This document shows positions 34,749-49,072 of a stretch of 64,000 bases of DNA, in pieces. The DNA lies in assembly GCA_029945375.1 (NCBI GenBank), contig CM057061.1, positions 1,240,001 through 1,304,000 on the forward strand, written 5' to 3'. The position numbers and the translations under genes are program-made. Source of the DNA: Agaricus subrufescens. Taxonomy: Eukaryota; Basidiomycota; Agaricomycetes; Agaricales; Agaricaceae. A model generated the notes under the pieces. It was given only the letters and a program-made list of their open reading frames with translations. It was not told the DNA's origin and searched no databases. Positions within the stretch are counted from its first letter, which is position 1. The number at the start of each line of letters is the position of its first letter.

Positions 34749-35080
34749 GACTTCATCAGGTTGGTTAGTGTTATGGGGAAGCAGATGAGAAATTCGGGAC
34801 GCAGAGTGAATCTGAAGAAGGGTGGGCATAGGTCTTGGTGGGATAATAGAAGGACACCAATGTCAGATAAATCCTTTGTAATCGGCCGAGGGTGCTAAAC
34901 GAGCAATGTAAGACGACTTCGTCGTGTTGGTAGGTGTTGTGGACAAACAGATGAGAATTTCTGGACACAGAGTGAATCTGAAGAAGGGTGGACACAGGTC
35001 TTGGTGGGATAATAGAAGGACACCAGTGTCAGATATATCCTTTGTAATCTGCTTCTATGAAGACAAACGACATACCACAC
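34749..35080. repeat. Degenerate tandem duplication, unit 166 bp
   Basis: GACTTCATCAGGTTGG at 34749 and GACTTCGTCGTGTTGG at 34915 begin two copies. Both share AGAGTGAATCTGAAGAAGGG, GGTCTTGGTGGGATAATAGA and CCTTTGTAATC. It is unrelated in sequence to the 196-bp duplication just upstream. Confidence 0.78.
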
Positions 35081-36474
35081 AGCGGCGCATCATGATGTGA
35101 TGTGCTCCAGCGTCCGAGATTCGTCGGAGACTGTAATTCGGTTCAAACACCGCGGGCGTAGCTTTTCGGTATCCCGAGTCGGGGGACACTCCTTTTTTCC
35201 ATCCCCACATCGATAATGTATCTGAGGCCCTTAGGGAATGGAAGGAGACTTTGTCCGAGAAAGGGTATAATCGAGAAGTACTACTCGTTGTTCAGAGTTA
35301 AGAAGGGGGTGTAGAGCGAGTGGCGTATGAGGCGATTTGAATTGAACGGGATGAGTTCTTTGTGTTTGAATGCTTTCCTTTCCCCCTCCCCTGGATCTTA
35401 TTTGATTTCCCTGATCGCTTGGAAAAGTGAACTTCCTGATATGGTAATCAGCGGATATATAGTTTTTTTTGGGTGTTTTGATACGCGAGGGAGACTTTGG
35501 AAGCCAACGTCGGAGACTGATAAAGTGCGAGAACGAACTCCGAGATTTCGGTTTGTTCGAGGTGGGGAGAGATTACTCGAGGTACATGGTTTTAGGATTA
35601 TCGGAGGTATGTTTTGGGATGTCCGTGTTTTCGGGGGCCCTGAGTTATGCCAGGCGGAAATAATGATGGAAATTGATGATGAGGAAAGTCGGGTTTTCGG
35701 TTTGGGTGTGCCGGTGAGCATGCGATACGGGCTCCTCATTATAAATTTAAGAGACGTGGGGTTGATGAAATTTACTCGCTAGTTTCCGTGAAAATCAGGC
35801 GACAAGTTATAAATCAGTCGTTGATAGAGGCACCACCGCCGTATTGTTTAAGATTTTTATATTCTTGCTTCAGGAAGCAGTTTTATCGACGAATACCTCA
35901 GAAGTGACTGAGAGGTTTCTCAGCGATGTCGCATGACTCCTTTTCCCACCTGCCATCAATTGGATGAATGAACCTTGGAGACGATCGATGTAAACAGAGA
36001 TTTCGCCTGTGAAGGGATCTGAGGCCCTATAGATTGCATCAACCATTCCACGTCATGCTTATTCTATTAGATCCCTCAACGGACAAGAATAATACAACTC
36101 AATTTGTCCGGGGATCGAGCTTTTCGCGTGTTCTTATGGTAAGCATGTGCTGCCCTTTTTGACAAAAAAGATCCGATCAGTCTCTGACTATCATACAATG
36201 CGGTAAGGACATTGTTCGAAGTAGGCGATGAGCCCCTAGTACAATAGCGGTTGGGGACCGGGATTTAAGGTGAGATAGGGTGGGCTTAGATGACAAGTCG
36301 AAGTTGCTTGTTAAGTTGACGTGCTTGGGATAAGCTTGGCATCTGGACGATCTGAACTCTGGGTGCATCTGGGAGGCTGAAGCTTAGATCCCCCGAGTAA
36401 TGTAGAAGCCTTGTGCTGGGAGAAAATAAGGAATACGAGATTGACATGCGGAGAGGAAGAAATAATTATTTATT

Positions 36475-36567
36475 TATAGGGTGCCGGGATTGATCCGACA
36501 CAGGGACTGATGGATGGAAGCAACAACTTGGTTGCTCCTTCGCTGGACCCATGACGCCACGACCCTA
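36475..36567 (-). pseudogene. tRNA-like relic (possible tRNA pseudogene or SINE head)
   Basis: On the minus strand, an A-box-like TGGCGTCATGGGTCCAGCG (pattern TGGC-N4-TGG-N5-GCG, as in long-variable-arm tRNAs) is followed by a T-arm-like stem and loop (GTCGG, loop ATCAATC, CCGGC). The flanks CTAGGGT and ACCCTAT pair at six of seven positions. The T-loop lacks the invariant first T, and the anticodon arm cannot be folded with a 7-base loop. No T-run terminator follows at once. I treat it as a decayed tRNA-derived sequence, not a working gene. Confidence 0.3.
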
Positions 36568-36626
36568 GTCTGCCAAAGCACAGAGAGCCTGAACCAGTCC
36601 TGCGCACTTCTTACTCCTTGTCTACT

Positions 36627-39600
36627 ATGGATCTCGGGCAGGAACTAGCAACGAACAACGTACGTTGTTGCCTTGCCGTCGGGAAAACTTCCAGAAATGT
36701 ATCTGTTATACTTAGCACGCTCAGGATCAAGCTGCTTCTCACAGGAAGAAACGGTCAAAGATAAATGGCGCCGCTGAAGCTCCCCCTGCCAAACGAATTA
36801 AGTCATCTACGGACTCTGCTCGGCTGAGAGTGTCCAGGACTTCACGCGCTTCAACAGCGAGAACGAGAGCGGGTGAGTATTCTGCTTACGTTGCTGGCGC
36901 GCACAAAACGCATTCTCCTTACCCTGCTAGCCAAACTCGGGGATTCCAAATGGATCACGGTGGTGCCTTCGATCGAACGTCAGGTGCCTTCAGATTTGGT
37001 GCTTGTGGATGCGAGACCGCGGTTATGGTCGATGGTACAACCTTTTTAACTCTTTCTGGAAATACTACTAATCAACAACCTAGAACCGGGCTGAACTTGG
37101 GTCTGCCTTCGTCGAGATCTCTGATTCTAAATGTGTCAATGGAATATCTTGGACCCTTACAGACATGCCTATTGTGGTTTTGGACAATGAGTCCATGGTA
37201 CTGGAGAAATCAAAGGACGCGGGAGATGAGTTGTCTATGGACCTTGTCCTGTGAGTCTAGCGTACACTATACCAATCCGTTTTTCTTGACCTCACCTTCA
37301 GCATTCGAGAGATTCATTACACAAACCCAAACACCTTTCAAAAGGATGAAGACAGCGTTGTGGATTATCCCAGCCCTTCTCGGACGAAGGACGACTCGAA
37401 GCCTGTACACAGGATGCCGTCTATGCCTGAAAAATTTCCAGATGGTCCTCCGGAGGAAGAGACTCCGCCGCCTATCCATGAGTCTAGGCTCACTACCGCA
37501 ACTATCCCGACGCCTATTCCTCCTCCTCGATCGGAGTGCAAGCCTAATCAGGCCCTGCAGGAACAAGGGTTAATTACCGAGAAATCCGCAAACAGGTCCC
37601 TAACCAAAATTCCGCTTCGCACTCCTCAAAACGAGCCCAGAAGCATCATAACCGAGGATCATCTTGATCCTACACCTCTACTTTCTAAGGAAAACCCTGT
37701 ATCTCAATCTGAAAAAGGTGGTCAACCATCAAAGGGGCCACAAAAGACCGCCGGTAAACCTCTTCTCATACCCGTCCAGGATGTAACCAAGTCCGAGGAA
37801 CTTGAAAATTCCAATGATGCCTCCGTCTTCGCATCAGCCACCGATCACGGGTCTGCCACTCTAGCTGATATTTCAAGTTCTGTTACGGCGGATAAACCAA
37901 AGCCCAAGCGGGGGAGGCAACCAAAGGTGCAACAGAACCCCTCCGATGAGTCTGTTCCTGACCCTGAAAAAGCCGTTTCGCGATCCAAAGGCCAGGGCAA
38001 ACCAGTTTTTGGGCCTCCTCCGGCCTCTACCAAATTACCCGATTCTTCGAAATTTAAGCCAAATCCCACAGCGAAGTCTGAACAGAGGGGCAAAAGGCAG
38101 GAGGCGTCGCCTAAGTCTACAAATAAGGCTCCCCGCGATACTGCTTGGAACCTATTACAGCCCAAAAAACAAGAGAATGTTGACGAAACCCTTCCTGTTC
38201 CTACAACAACACATGATCCCTCGGATTCTACCGCAACTCCTAACTCCATGCTAAGACCGGGAGGACGATTAGAGGCGTCACCCAAACCTGATGCTGATCC
38301 TCCTGACTCTGCGCAAGGGGTATCACAACCTAAAGCACAAGACAAGCCTAACGAAGAAATACAACACATGGATACACCAATATCCGATCACGCCGAATCT
38401 ATTTCAACAGCTAGATCGAAGATCAGGAAACTGATTCCAAAATCGCGAAAGACAGTCGGACACTCACCAGATAAATCTCTTCTTGAGCAACCCGATACGG
38501 GCTGCCTCTCGCATTCGAATACAGGGGTCAAGTCTAAAGGTGCAAAGGGAAGGCAACGAAAGGACACGGAAAAGGATACCTGTGAACGTCCCGAGTTAGG
38601 TTCTTTGACCAAGTCGAGGGGAGAGGGGATCCGACAGAGCGAGAAGGCAACAAAAGGACCCTCTAAGCGGGCGCGATCACCCGGTATTTCAGCGACATCG
38701 TCATCAGCTCGCGCCCGGAAGTCCAACTCGGATCAAAAGGAACGTGAGGCGCCTGTGCGCGGACATCACCTCAAGAGTGCTTCACAACTACCGCAGAAAA
38801 AGGGACCGGCAGCACCCATTCAGAAGGACTTGTCTACAACCGTACAAACCCCATGGGATGCCCTGGGAGGCGGTCGGAACTCGGCGTATAAATCCCTTCG
38901 TTTTACGAAGAAAAAAGATACTACCACCAGTCCAGCCGCCTCGGATAACAATGCTGAGGTGCCACGAACATCCGGTGCCGCACTTTCCCCTGCCTCTGTC
39001 TTCGCCTCTGGTCCATCCGCCCCCACTGTTGGAGATGTCCGCGATCCTCCAAACAAAAACCCATGCCAGGATTCATATTCGAATAAGGAAGTGCTATTAC
39101 ACTCTACCCCCGATTTGCCAATGTCCGCGCCGGGAAATATCCTGCAGGAGCAAAATAATAAGGATCCTCTGTACAATCCTCTACCTGATGATCGGAATCT
39201 TCCCTATTTGGGTAATATTCTGCGACCACCTGCACCCGTAGGAGAAGTCGCTCAACGTGTTCTTTCGGAGCCTGTGACTCAACAAATCAAGATACCGTCC
39301 AATCATTCCCTTCCTGCGACATCTAATTCGTTGCCTGAACAAGGACCACGAAAGGGGCCCGAAGCTCACTCTAAGAGTGGAGCTCTTCGTTCTCTCCGTT
39401 TCAAGAAGTATAAAGAGGCTCCCATGCACGTATTTATACCTAAAACGTCTGAAAATACACCTGGTGTGCCGCAGAGCGTTCCAGAGAAGCAGCCTGTGAA
39501 ACTGAATGGGCATCCGCCGCGGCATCATACCCCAGACAGATCTATGCGAGAACCAGAGAATATCGTTCGAGGTCAAGAAGAGCATTTTGATCCAGGTTAT

Positions 39601-42600
39601 AATCACTTTCCCGATAACCGGTTACTCCCAAATTTCGATAGGCTTTCTCTCGGTTTTGTGGAGAAACATGATACCTCACCTGGAGTACAAACGACGGCTG
39701 GAGGTGCTGCTGATTTTGGAGGCCTTACTCGAAATCAAATGGACACTAGACGTGATGATTATTGGGCTGGCAATGTTCAGACTCACGTTGGCCCGCCCGA
39801 GACTCATCAAGGTTGGGCGGCTGGATGGGGGCCCCCTCACCAGAACCAGACGCCTATGGGAAGATTTCCTGAATCGGGTGCACCCCAGAGAGAGTTGTGT
39901 GTGGATAAATTCACTCCGAGTCGGAAGTGGCTCGAGGCTGAAATGAGACGTACTGTGGGTACTCGTTGGGATGCGCCACCCGTTCAGAAGGATCATGGAG
40001 CCCCTCGACGAACTGGGAATCCAGCTTTTCCAGGGGATCTGAGAGCTCACAGTCATAGTCCCGTTCCCACCTCTTCTTGGATACTACCTGGTCTCGACAA
40101 GCGCCCCAGATCCGCGCCCTATGATGCAAAACCTCCCCCACTAGGCCCCCGCGCGTGGCTCGAATTGCAAAAGTCAAACTTGAAGATAGCGGCTTGTGTC
40201 ACAGGCGTTTCTCATAATCAAGTTGTTGCTTTATCCGGCTTGAGAAACATGTATCCGGATTTGCAGGGTATCGGGGGTGAATCTGCTGCCACCATTACAC
40301 AAATTCAGCCCTCTTTAACACCGGCCACCTGTTCCATTAAGGATGTAGCGATGGTTTCGCTCCCTGATGAACCCACACCACCTGCTTCATCCACCCAACC
40401 TTTACAAGGTGTCGCCCCTGCGTTGATCAATGCCTGCCTATCGCCGATAGCGCCCCCTGCTAACGATGTAATAATGGGATCTTCTGCTGACGATCCCCCG
40501 GTTCTCGCTCCACCTGCACCCATACCAATCGAGCCAACTCATGTTTCAGCCATTCCTTCCCATGCGCCACAGGTCACAGCTGCAGTAGGCATTCCAACAG
40601 ATTCTCAAACCAACAAACCTGCGCCACCCACCTCTACCGAACAATTGCCACCGAGTGCTACTGCTCCTGCACCCTCGCTTAAGCGTAAAGGCAAAGAAAA
40701 GGCTCCGCCACCAGAGTGCTCTGATGACGACTCATCCAGCATGCAAGATGAAATTCGTCAGGCCAAGAAAGCCAAAGTGTGGCACGATCCCATCGTTGAT
40801 GTAAACCGGATCTTTAAGGACTTAAGTACGCCGATAGCTTGTTCTTCAAAGACCAAGCTGGAAGATCTCCCGGCCTTACAGTCCGGCGAAACGCCTTCTC
40901 AAGCTAGTGCTATGGCTGTGGATGATCAAACGCCTTCCCTATCCATATCTTCCTCCAGTGTCAAAGCTCCCAAACGGCGTGGACATCCACCTAAAAGTGC
41001 AAAAGTGACGTTAAGTTGTTCTGAGCCTACTATGACCATCACACCAGGGCTCCCGCGCGGTAAATTTAGAGAACGTCAAAGTCCATCACTTTCTAATTCT
41101 GTGCTACGTTCGACTCGTTCCTCTCAAGCGCTTCCCCAGGTGGCCGATGTGGCCGTGAGGGATCAGTCACTTTTGTCCTCCGTATCCATGGCTGCAAAGC
41201 CTGCCAAGCGACGCGGACGGCCACCTAAAGTGGTTGCGAGTCCCTCTGTACCCGTCAGATCAGGCTCCACCCTTGATGAACTGCCATCCATTTCTGGTGC
41301 ACTCCATACAACACCACTGAAGACCCCAATGGAATCATTAAGCTCCGTTACTCCTGTCCAGCTACGGGAAGACGGTGTACCATTACCTATTCCCGTTGAA
41401 ATTCAGGCTTTGGTTGATGCGTATATCAATGGTGTACCGATCGGTGTGTTTGCTTCGAACAGCTACATACAAGGATTTTGGGGTTTGAAATTGGCGCGAG
41501 GGGAAGAGATTGGATATGCTTTCATGGGGTTTTACAGGGTTTGTAGGGTGTTAGAGAGTCCGGATGAAGGTGGAGTGTATAATGAGGGTGGGAAGGAGAC
41601 GAAAGGGAAAGGGAGTGCGGTGGTTACGAGCGAGGTTTCCAAGACCCGCGTGCGCTGGAGGCTGAAGTTGAGGTGGGAACCTGGAGGCGAAGGCTGGCAG
41701 ATTCGTGATTCTCAAAGACTTAGTTCACCTTGGTGGAATTCAAAGTTGAACGCAAAAGAGCTGGCCGTCGTACCCCGAAATGGTTCTGATGATTCGGATG
41801 ATGAATCAACGGAAACGTATCGCCTCGCGAGAAGAACAAATCAAAACTTTCTGAGGAGGCATTATCATTTTGATCAGACATTTTGTAGTGTCTTGCCATT
41901 GCATCTATTGGCACCCATCAACGCCGAGATACCTGATGCGGTGTTACCCCGAGGATGGCATTGTCCGGATTGTGGAAAGTTAAACTTTCGGTATTATCTC
42001 AGGCACCGACGATGTGATAGCTCGTATTGTCGGGTATGTGATCGGACTCATCATTTAGCATGTGGCAGTTTCTCACTGATACATCGTTGGGGCAGGATAA
42101 ATCTGTGGCTCAGGGTTATATGGTGGAGGTTGATCGCCTGCGTGATCCACAGGACGCGACGCCGTTAACGCTACCTCTGAACATCGTACCTGATTATATT
42201 CGGTCCAAGTCGCTAATACAGGTTTGGAATGACAAAATGAAGACACTGGTCTATTGCTTTGAAACTACCATTACTGGAGCGATGGTGAGGGTGCAACATA
42301 TATTCACGTGTAACCTAGTGGATCTGCAACGGGTTCCATCAGAGTTGTTCAACTCGATACAGATGGACGTACCCTTAAAAAGACCTGCGGGGGATGCACA
42401 TATGTGTACGAAGGTCCTGATATTCTATGGAGAATTCTTGGCTGACCCCACATTCATCTAGATCCCTATTTTATGCATACCGTGGATGAAGTTCAGGGAA
42501 AGGGTGAAGACTCTAGTTCTTGGATGACTGCGCCGCAAAGTCTGCATCGTGCCAAAGAGGTGATGACTAGCCGAGGGCGAACATACGGCAAGAAGACTGC

Positions 42601-43298
42601 GGCAGAATTGGATATCAACAAGTTGGTAATTCGCGCATGGGTAACTTCCGGCAGTAAGCGGGTAGGTCTTCCCTCGATTTAAGATTAGGATGAATTTAGA
42701 AATGACATGATTGTCTTAATGAACAGGGTTCTGAGTTGTTACAGGCTAAGGAGCGGTGCATCGTCGTCATGTGCCTCGGCTGCGAAGTAATTCTAAGTAT
42801 AAGCCCAAAGTCAGCAATGCCACCGAATGACAATCAGACGCGGTTGCCCGATCTTGATAAATTGATTCAGATGGAGAGTCTCGATCCGCCAGAGGATCAA
42901 TTGACGAAGCCCGAACCGGAAGAAAACACTATTTTGAATTTAGGAGAGAAGGGGGGACAGCCCCATCTAGTATCAGCATCGTCGACAGTGAGGGAAGTGA
43001 TGGGGAAGAACCAAAGGGGTGAGAAGGTGGAGATGACGTTAAGCCTCGTTCACGGTGATGTTGTGCTGTTGGAGGGAGATGATTTTGAAGTGAGTATATT
43101 TGTCTCGTCGTGTGAGAGGCGCTTCTGATTGTGTGCTTTGTATGGCTAGTACTCTATTAAGCGTACTGGAACTAGTATCCGTAAGTGACGTTCTCCCGCC
43201 GGCTGGTGGCGCGCTGACGCGAGTGTTTTGCAGTATTGTTTGGCCTGCCAGCGTCAAGCCGGCACCCGCGGCAGGCGGCAGACAGCGGACGAGGGTGA
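36627..43298 (+). CDS. Giant AT-hook nuclear protein with Cys cluster and conserved HGD C-terminus
   Basis: About ten exons from ATG 36627 to stop 43296-43298. These include one huge exon 37302..42033, then exons joining RRCDSSYC/R, GDAHMY/PYFMHTVDE, SGSKR/GSELLQAKE and GDDFE/YSIKRTG, about 2,000 aa in all. The N-terminus has an NLS-like KKRSKINGAAEAPPAKRIK. The long middle is Ser/Pro/Lys-rich and disordered, with AT-hook cores (KPKRGRQPK, KRRGHPPK, KRRGRPPK). The C-terminal 450 residues are folded: GWHCPDCGKLNFRYYLRHRRC (a zinc-ribbon-like cysteine cluster), RLRDPQDATPL, VQHIFTCNL, then CIVVMCLGCEV and SLVHGDVVLLEGDDFEYSI. I know this C-terminal block only as an Agaricomycete lineage family. 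The GD strand recalls the end of double-stranded beta-helix oxygenases (AlkB/TET-like), but the second metal His is not visible. A chromatin role is inferred from the AT-hooks. Confidence 0.7.
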
Positions 43299-43453
43299 AG
43301 AGCACAGGAGGGGTCAGGGGGGGCCGGAGGGACAGGAGAAGGGATGTAGTGTACAGTGTTGTAGCATAGCAGAAAGGGAGCCTTTTGGAGAAATACTTAG
43401 AGGCCAGTTGACCCGAAGCGAGCGTTTGCCACTGCTTGTCAACCCCCAACATC

Positions 43454-45896
<2,443 letters not shown>

Positions 45897-48800
45897 GTTC
45901 ATCCACACATGGAGGTGTTCCTAACCCTGACTCCTCATATTTTAATCATGTGGGAAAATAATCCCTGTGAATATTGGAAAACACGATGATTCTGTCAAGA
46001 AAAGTTTTCCGATGGGTTGAGGTTGTCGCTGTCTATTTTTGCATGTATTATCTCGTTTACCTCACTCTGAACAAGGTACAATGTGTACCATCTATCGTTT
46101 TATCTCTTGGTTGGCCTCTAAAATGTTGCAATAAATGTGTTTGTTTTGAGTTTGACGTTGTGCTAGAATATTTGACTTGTGTTTCGAGCTACGGTTTTGC
46201 CACAGCGTGTCGGGCCTCGAAGAGTCGGCTATACCTTCCCGTCTCACCGATTTTTCGTACGGCCCCGCATTGCTAGCTCAGTACCTCTCTTCTTAATTTA
46301 ATCCGGTTCATTGATGGAGCTAATGCGCTGACAACGCTCACCACCACATATGTCGTTCTTATAGCAGATTTTCTACATACAAAAAATCTTTTTCATTTTT
46401 GATTGCCCCTTCTCAGCACTGTGTGGAATATAAATGTGAAAAATAACACCACGGTCTCGGGTGTGATTATTGATTGGCCGCGGGGTAATAAATCTGAATG
46501 ATAGTGAACAAGATAAGCAAACCCTAGCTTGGTTATCGGATCGTGCGGCCGTAGTTGGGGTGGTACAGATGTTGAGGTAGTCATATAAACTTTGTTTTCC
46601 ATCTTCCAAATCAGACACTCGTAGTAGAATGGAAATGGGTTTCCGATTTTGCGGATGCGAAAAGGTCGTCGTTCACATACGGCAAAAGGAATTGGACAGG
46701 TGTATTTTTCCCATATGTTTTTCCGCCACCTGTAATCTCACGCATAATCATCCGGCTATCATAAGATCTATTATTGTAAGTGTTTGGTTCCCTTCGTGAT
46801 TTTGACATAAAATGCTCCTTTTTTTTTTGTGGGATTGAAATTGGGAAGGGCCCTGAGAAGATTTTTTTTTGTTGCTTGTGCTTCTGGGCATTCCGAAGAG
46901 TCGGGAGGGTCGGTTTGGGATTGCTTTTTTCGGGTTGGGGTTGGGTTCCTGAAGGGAGGGGTGATGGTTTTGGGTGTTGGGTGGGCTGTGAGCGATTCGG
47001 GGCGCTCGTGAGGGATTTAAAGGGAGTGTTCACTGAGATAGGTGATTACCGAGCTGGTGGGGGGTTTTTTTTGGGTCGAATGGTCGGGGTGTTTGGCCCG
47101 AATCGGGAATGTTCCGTTTCGGATATATAGAGAAGAGAGAGTGGCAAAGGGCGGTTGGCAGTTTTCGGGAAAATCATAGCGGCGGCGTGAATTAGATGGT
47201 GCGTGGCCGGAGATAGATTAATTGGGGAGGAGATTGTGACGGTCCGAGATTTCGCAAAGGAAGGGAGCATGTAGGCAGTTGGGGATCTTCTTGGGGCTTG
47301 TGGCTGGAGGATTGATTGACAAGTTGGCTTGGGGTTGAGTTGTTATTGGTGTATGGCGGTATCAAATAAGATTTTTTGGTGTGGGAGATACTGTTGGCGG
47401 GGAAGCAGGGTCTGTGCATTGGGTATTTTTGGGATGAATGGGATTTACGAGATCATTTATCGGAGGTTTGGGAATGTGTCGTTAAATACAAACGCCCACA
47501 CGGTTTGGCACTGGTCGGATAAGCGCACCCATTTACCGGAAGTTTCCACATGACCGAGGCGCCATATGGTTTCGCAATACAATTGTGTACCAAGCAGTTT
47601 ATAACTCATCCCTAGTATTTGCTGTCGAACCTGTGCTTTTGGTTGGATATTTTAGTGTCTTTGTGGTAGAGTCTATTCAACTATTTGCTACCCGGACATC
47701 GGGGAACTTCCGGGACGTCGGGGCTGTTGCGTTCCCCCCCCCTCGAACGGATTCTCTATTTTTGTAGATCAGCACTAAAAGTAAGGTTTAGACGTCGGGC
47801 TTTTCACAGATTACCAGAGCCCATTCATTTAACTATACTTTATTCCGTGAAGTTGTTCCTTAAACTCATGCTGTCGGAGTCACGGGCATCCGCGAGTGGT
47901 TCAATGAAATGCGGGAGACCCTGCAATACCAATCCTCGATTTATAATTGGCCTTATTTGTCAAGTTTTGGCGATGAGATCGCAAACTGATTTTGAAAGTG
48001 ATTATCGTGATCAACTGGTTTCTAGTTTTGGAAATTTGTTTTTGTTTTTGTTTTTGTTTTTTTTCGAGGCAGGTGGTGGGTTCTCCGTTAAGCCCGTTGG
48101 AACTTAGTCTGAGGTGGCGGCGGCAAGGTCCGATTGTTAGTGTAAACGGCCGAGGGGAGTCGGAATGTGAGGGTCTGATGTTCGTTTTGCCATAGCTTCG
48201 TGCTAGGTTATTCTTGTAGATGGTGCCCAAAGATCTGTCCGACGTGATCTTAATGATGGGGGTGGAGTGTTCAATTTTTATCGTCGTAGAAAATGCAGCG
48301 GTCGGTCAGTTATCAAAAGGCTGTTTGTTATCAAAGGTAGTCGGTGGCTTATGATCGGTTTGGGCTCTCGAGGATGATGACCGTTTTTGAGCGCTTAGGA
48401 CGCCGAGGTTGGGCCGTTTGTACTTCTTAAGAAGCCGGAGATCCAGCCGAATCGGGCCGCCAGACTGGTTCCGATATAGAATGTCGGTTCCAGTGATACA
48501 TACTACTTTGTAAGTAGCAGCTTTTGAAAGAGGCATTTTAGCCGTGATGATGATAATTAATTACCTTGGTCTGGTTCACAGGCTGGAGCTCGGACGCGTG
48601 CTTCCATTCTCTTACAGGGGTTTGCACTAGCGGGTACTGAGCAAGAGCACAGGCTGAGCATGTAGGACTGTGCATCGACTCGATGTCGTCTGCCGCTCCG
48701 CCTCTACACTAAAAGTGGCCCACGGGGCCCTGGAGCGTGTATAAGAAAGCTCAGCTCTGACCGAATGCGCAGCGAATAAGATGAACGAGGATAGCTATGC

Positions 48801-49072
48801 TGCTTGGCAGAGGGCGGAGGCGATCCCGTGACTGCGCCGCGAAGGCCAGCGCGGGCGTGACCCCGACCAGCCAGATTGGATTTAACATACCGCTCCTGCA
48901 GACCCCTGGACGCCCTCTTTCCGTGCACTCGAGGACGCGGCAGCGAGCCCCCCCAGACAGACTCTTTTAGTCTCCGGGCGACAGCATTCCAAAACTTGCA
49001 TCGTTCGGGCAGCATCTCGTGGATCACCCCTTCTGGCCTCCTTGGCCCTACGTTCCTTGCTAGTGTTTCACC
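45897..49072. other. Long gene-free stretch, G/T-rich
   Basis: About 3.2 kb without a supportable gene. The segment 46800-47400 is G/T-rich on the plus strand, which explains a 140-codon minus-strand frame (46611-47033) of Pro/Ser/Lys-rich composition with no motif. A GTTTTT repeat lies at 48034-48064. The last 300 bases should be the promoter of the peptidase gene. Confidence 0.45.
48034..48064 (+). repeat. (GTTTTT)n microsatellite
   Basis: Four to five units of GTTTTT ending in a T-run. Simple sequence only. Confidence 0.9.

Larger units (their letters stand above)
33718..36626. other. Gene-poor stretch with tandem duplications
   Basis: About 2.9 kb with no convincing gene. It holds two independent tandem duplications (34277-34662 and 34749-35080) and a tRNA-like relic near 36475. 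A 151-codon plus-strand frame at 35327-35782 lacks motifs and has a competing minus-strand frame; I do not call it. Confidence 0.45.

Noticed and set aside
35327..35782. 151-codon plus-strand frame
   Set aside because: A minus-strand frame of similar length overlaps it, and neither shows recognisable sequence or splice signals.
36627..43298. TET/JBP oxygenase as a firm call for the AT-hook protein
   Set aside because: Only the last GD-containing strand resembles that fold, and a full set of metal ligands (HxD...H) could not be seen.
46611..47033. 140-codon minus-strand frame rich in Pro, Ser and Lys
   Set aside because: It is the complement of a G/T-rich stretch; the composition alone explains it.
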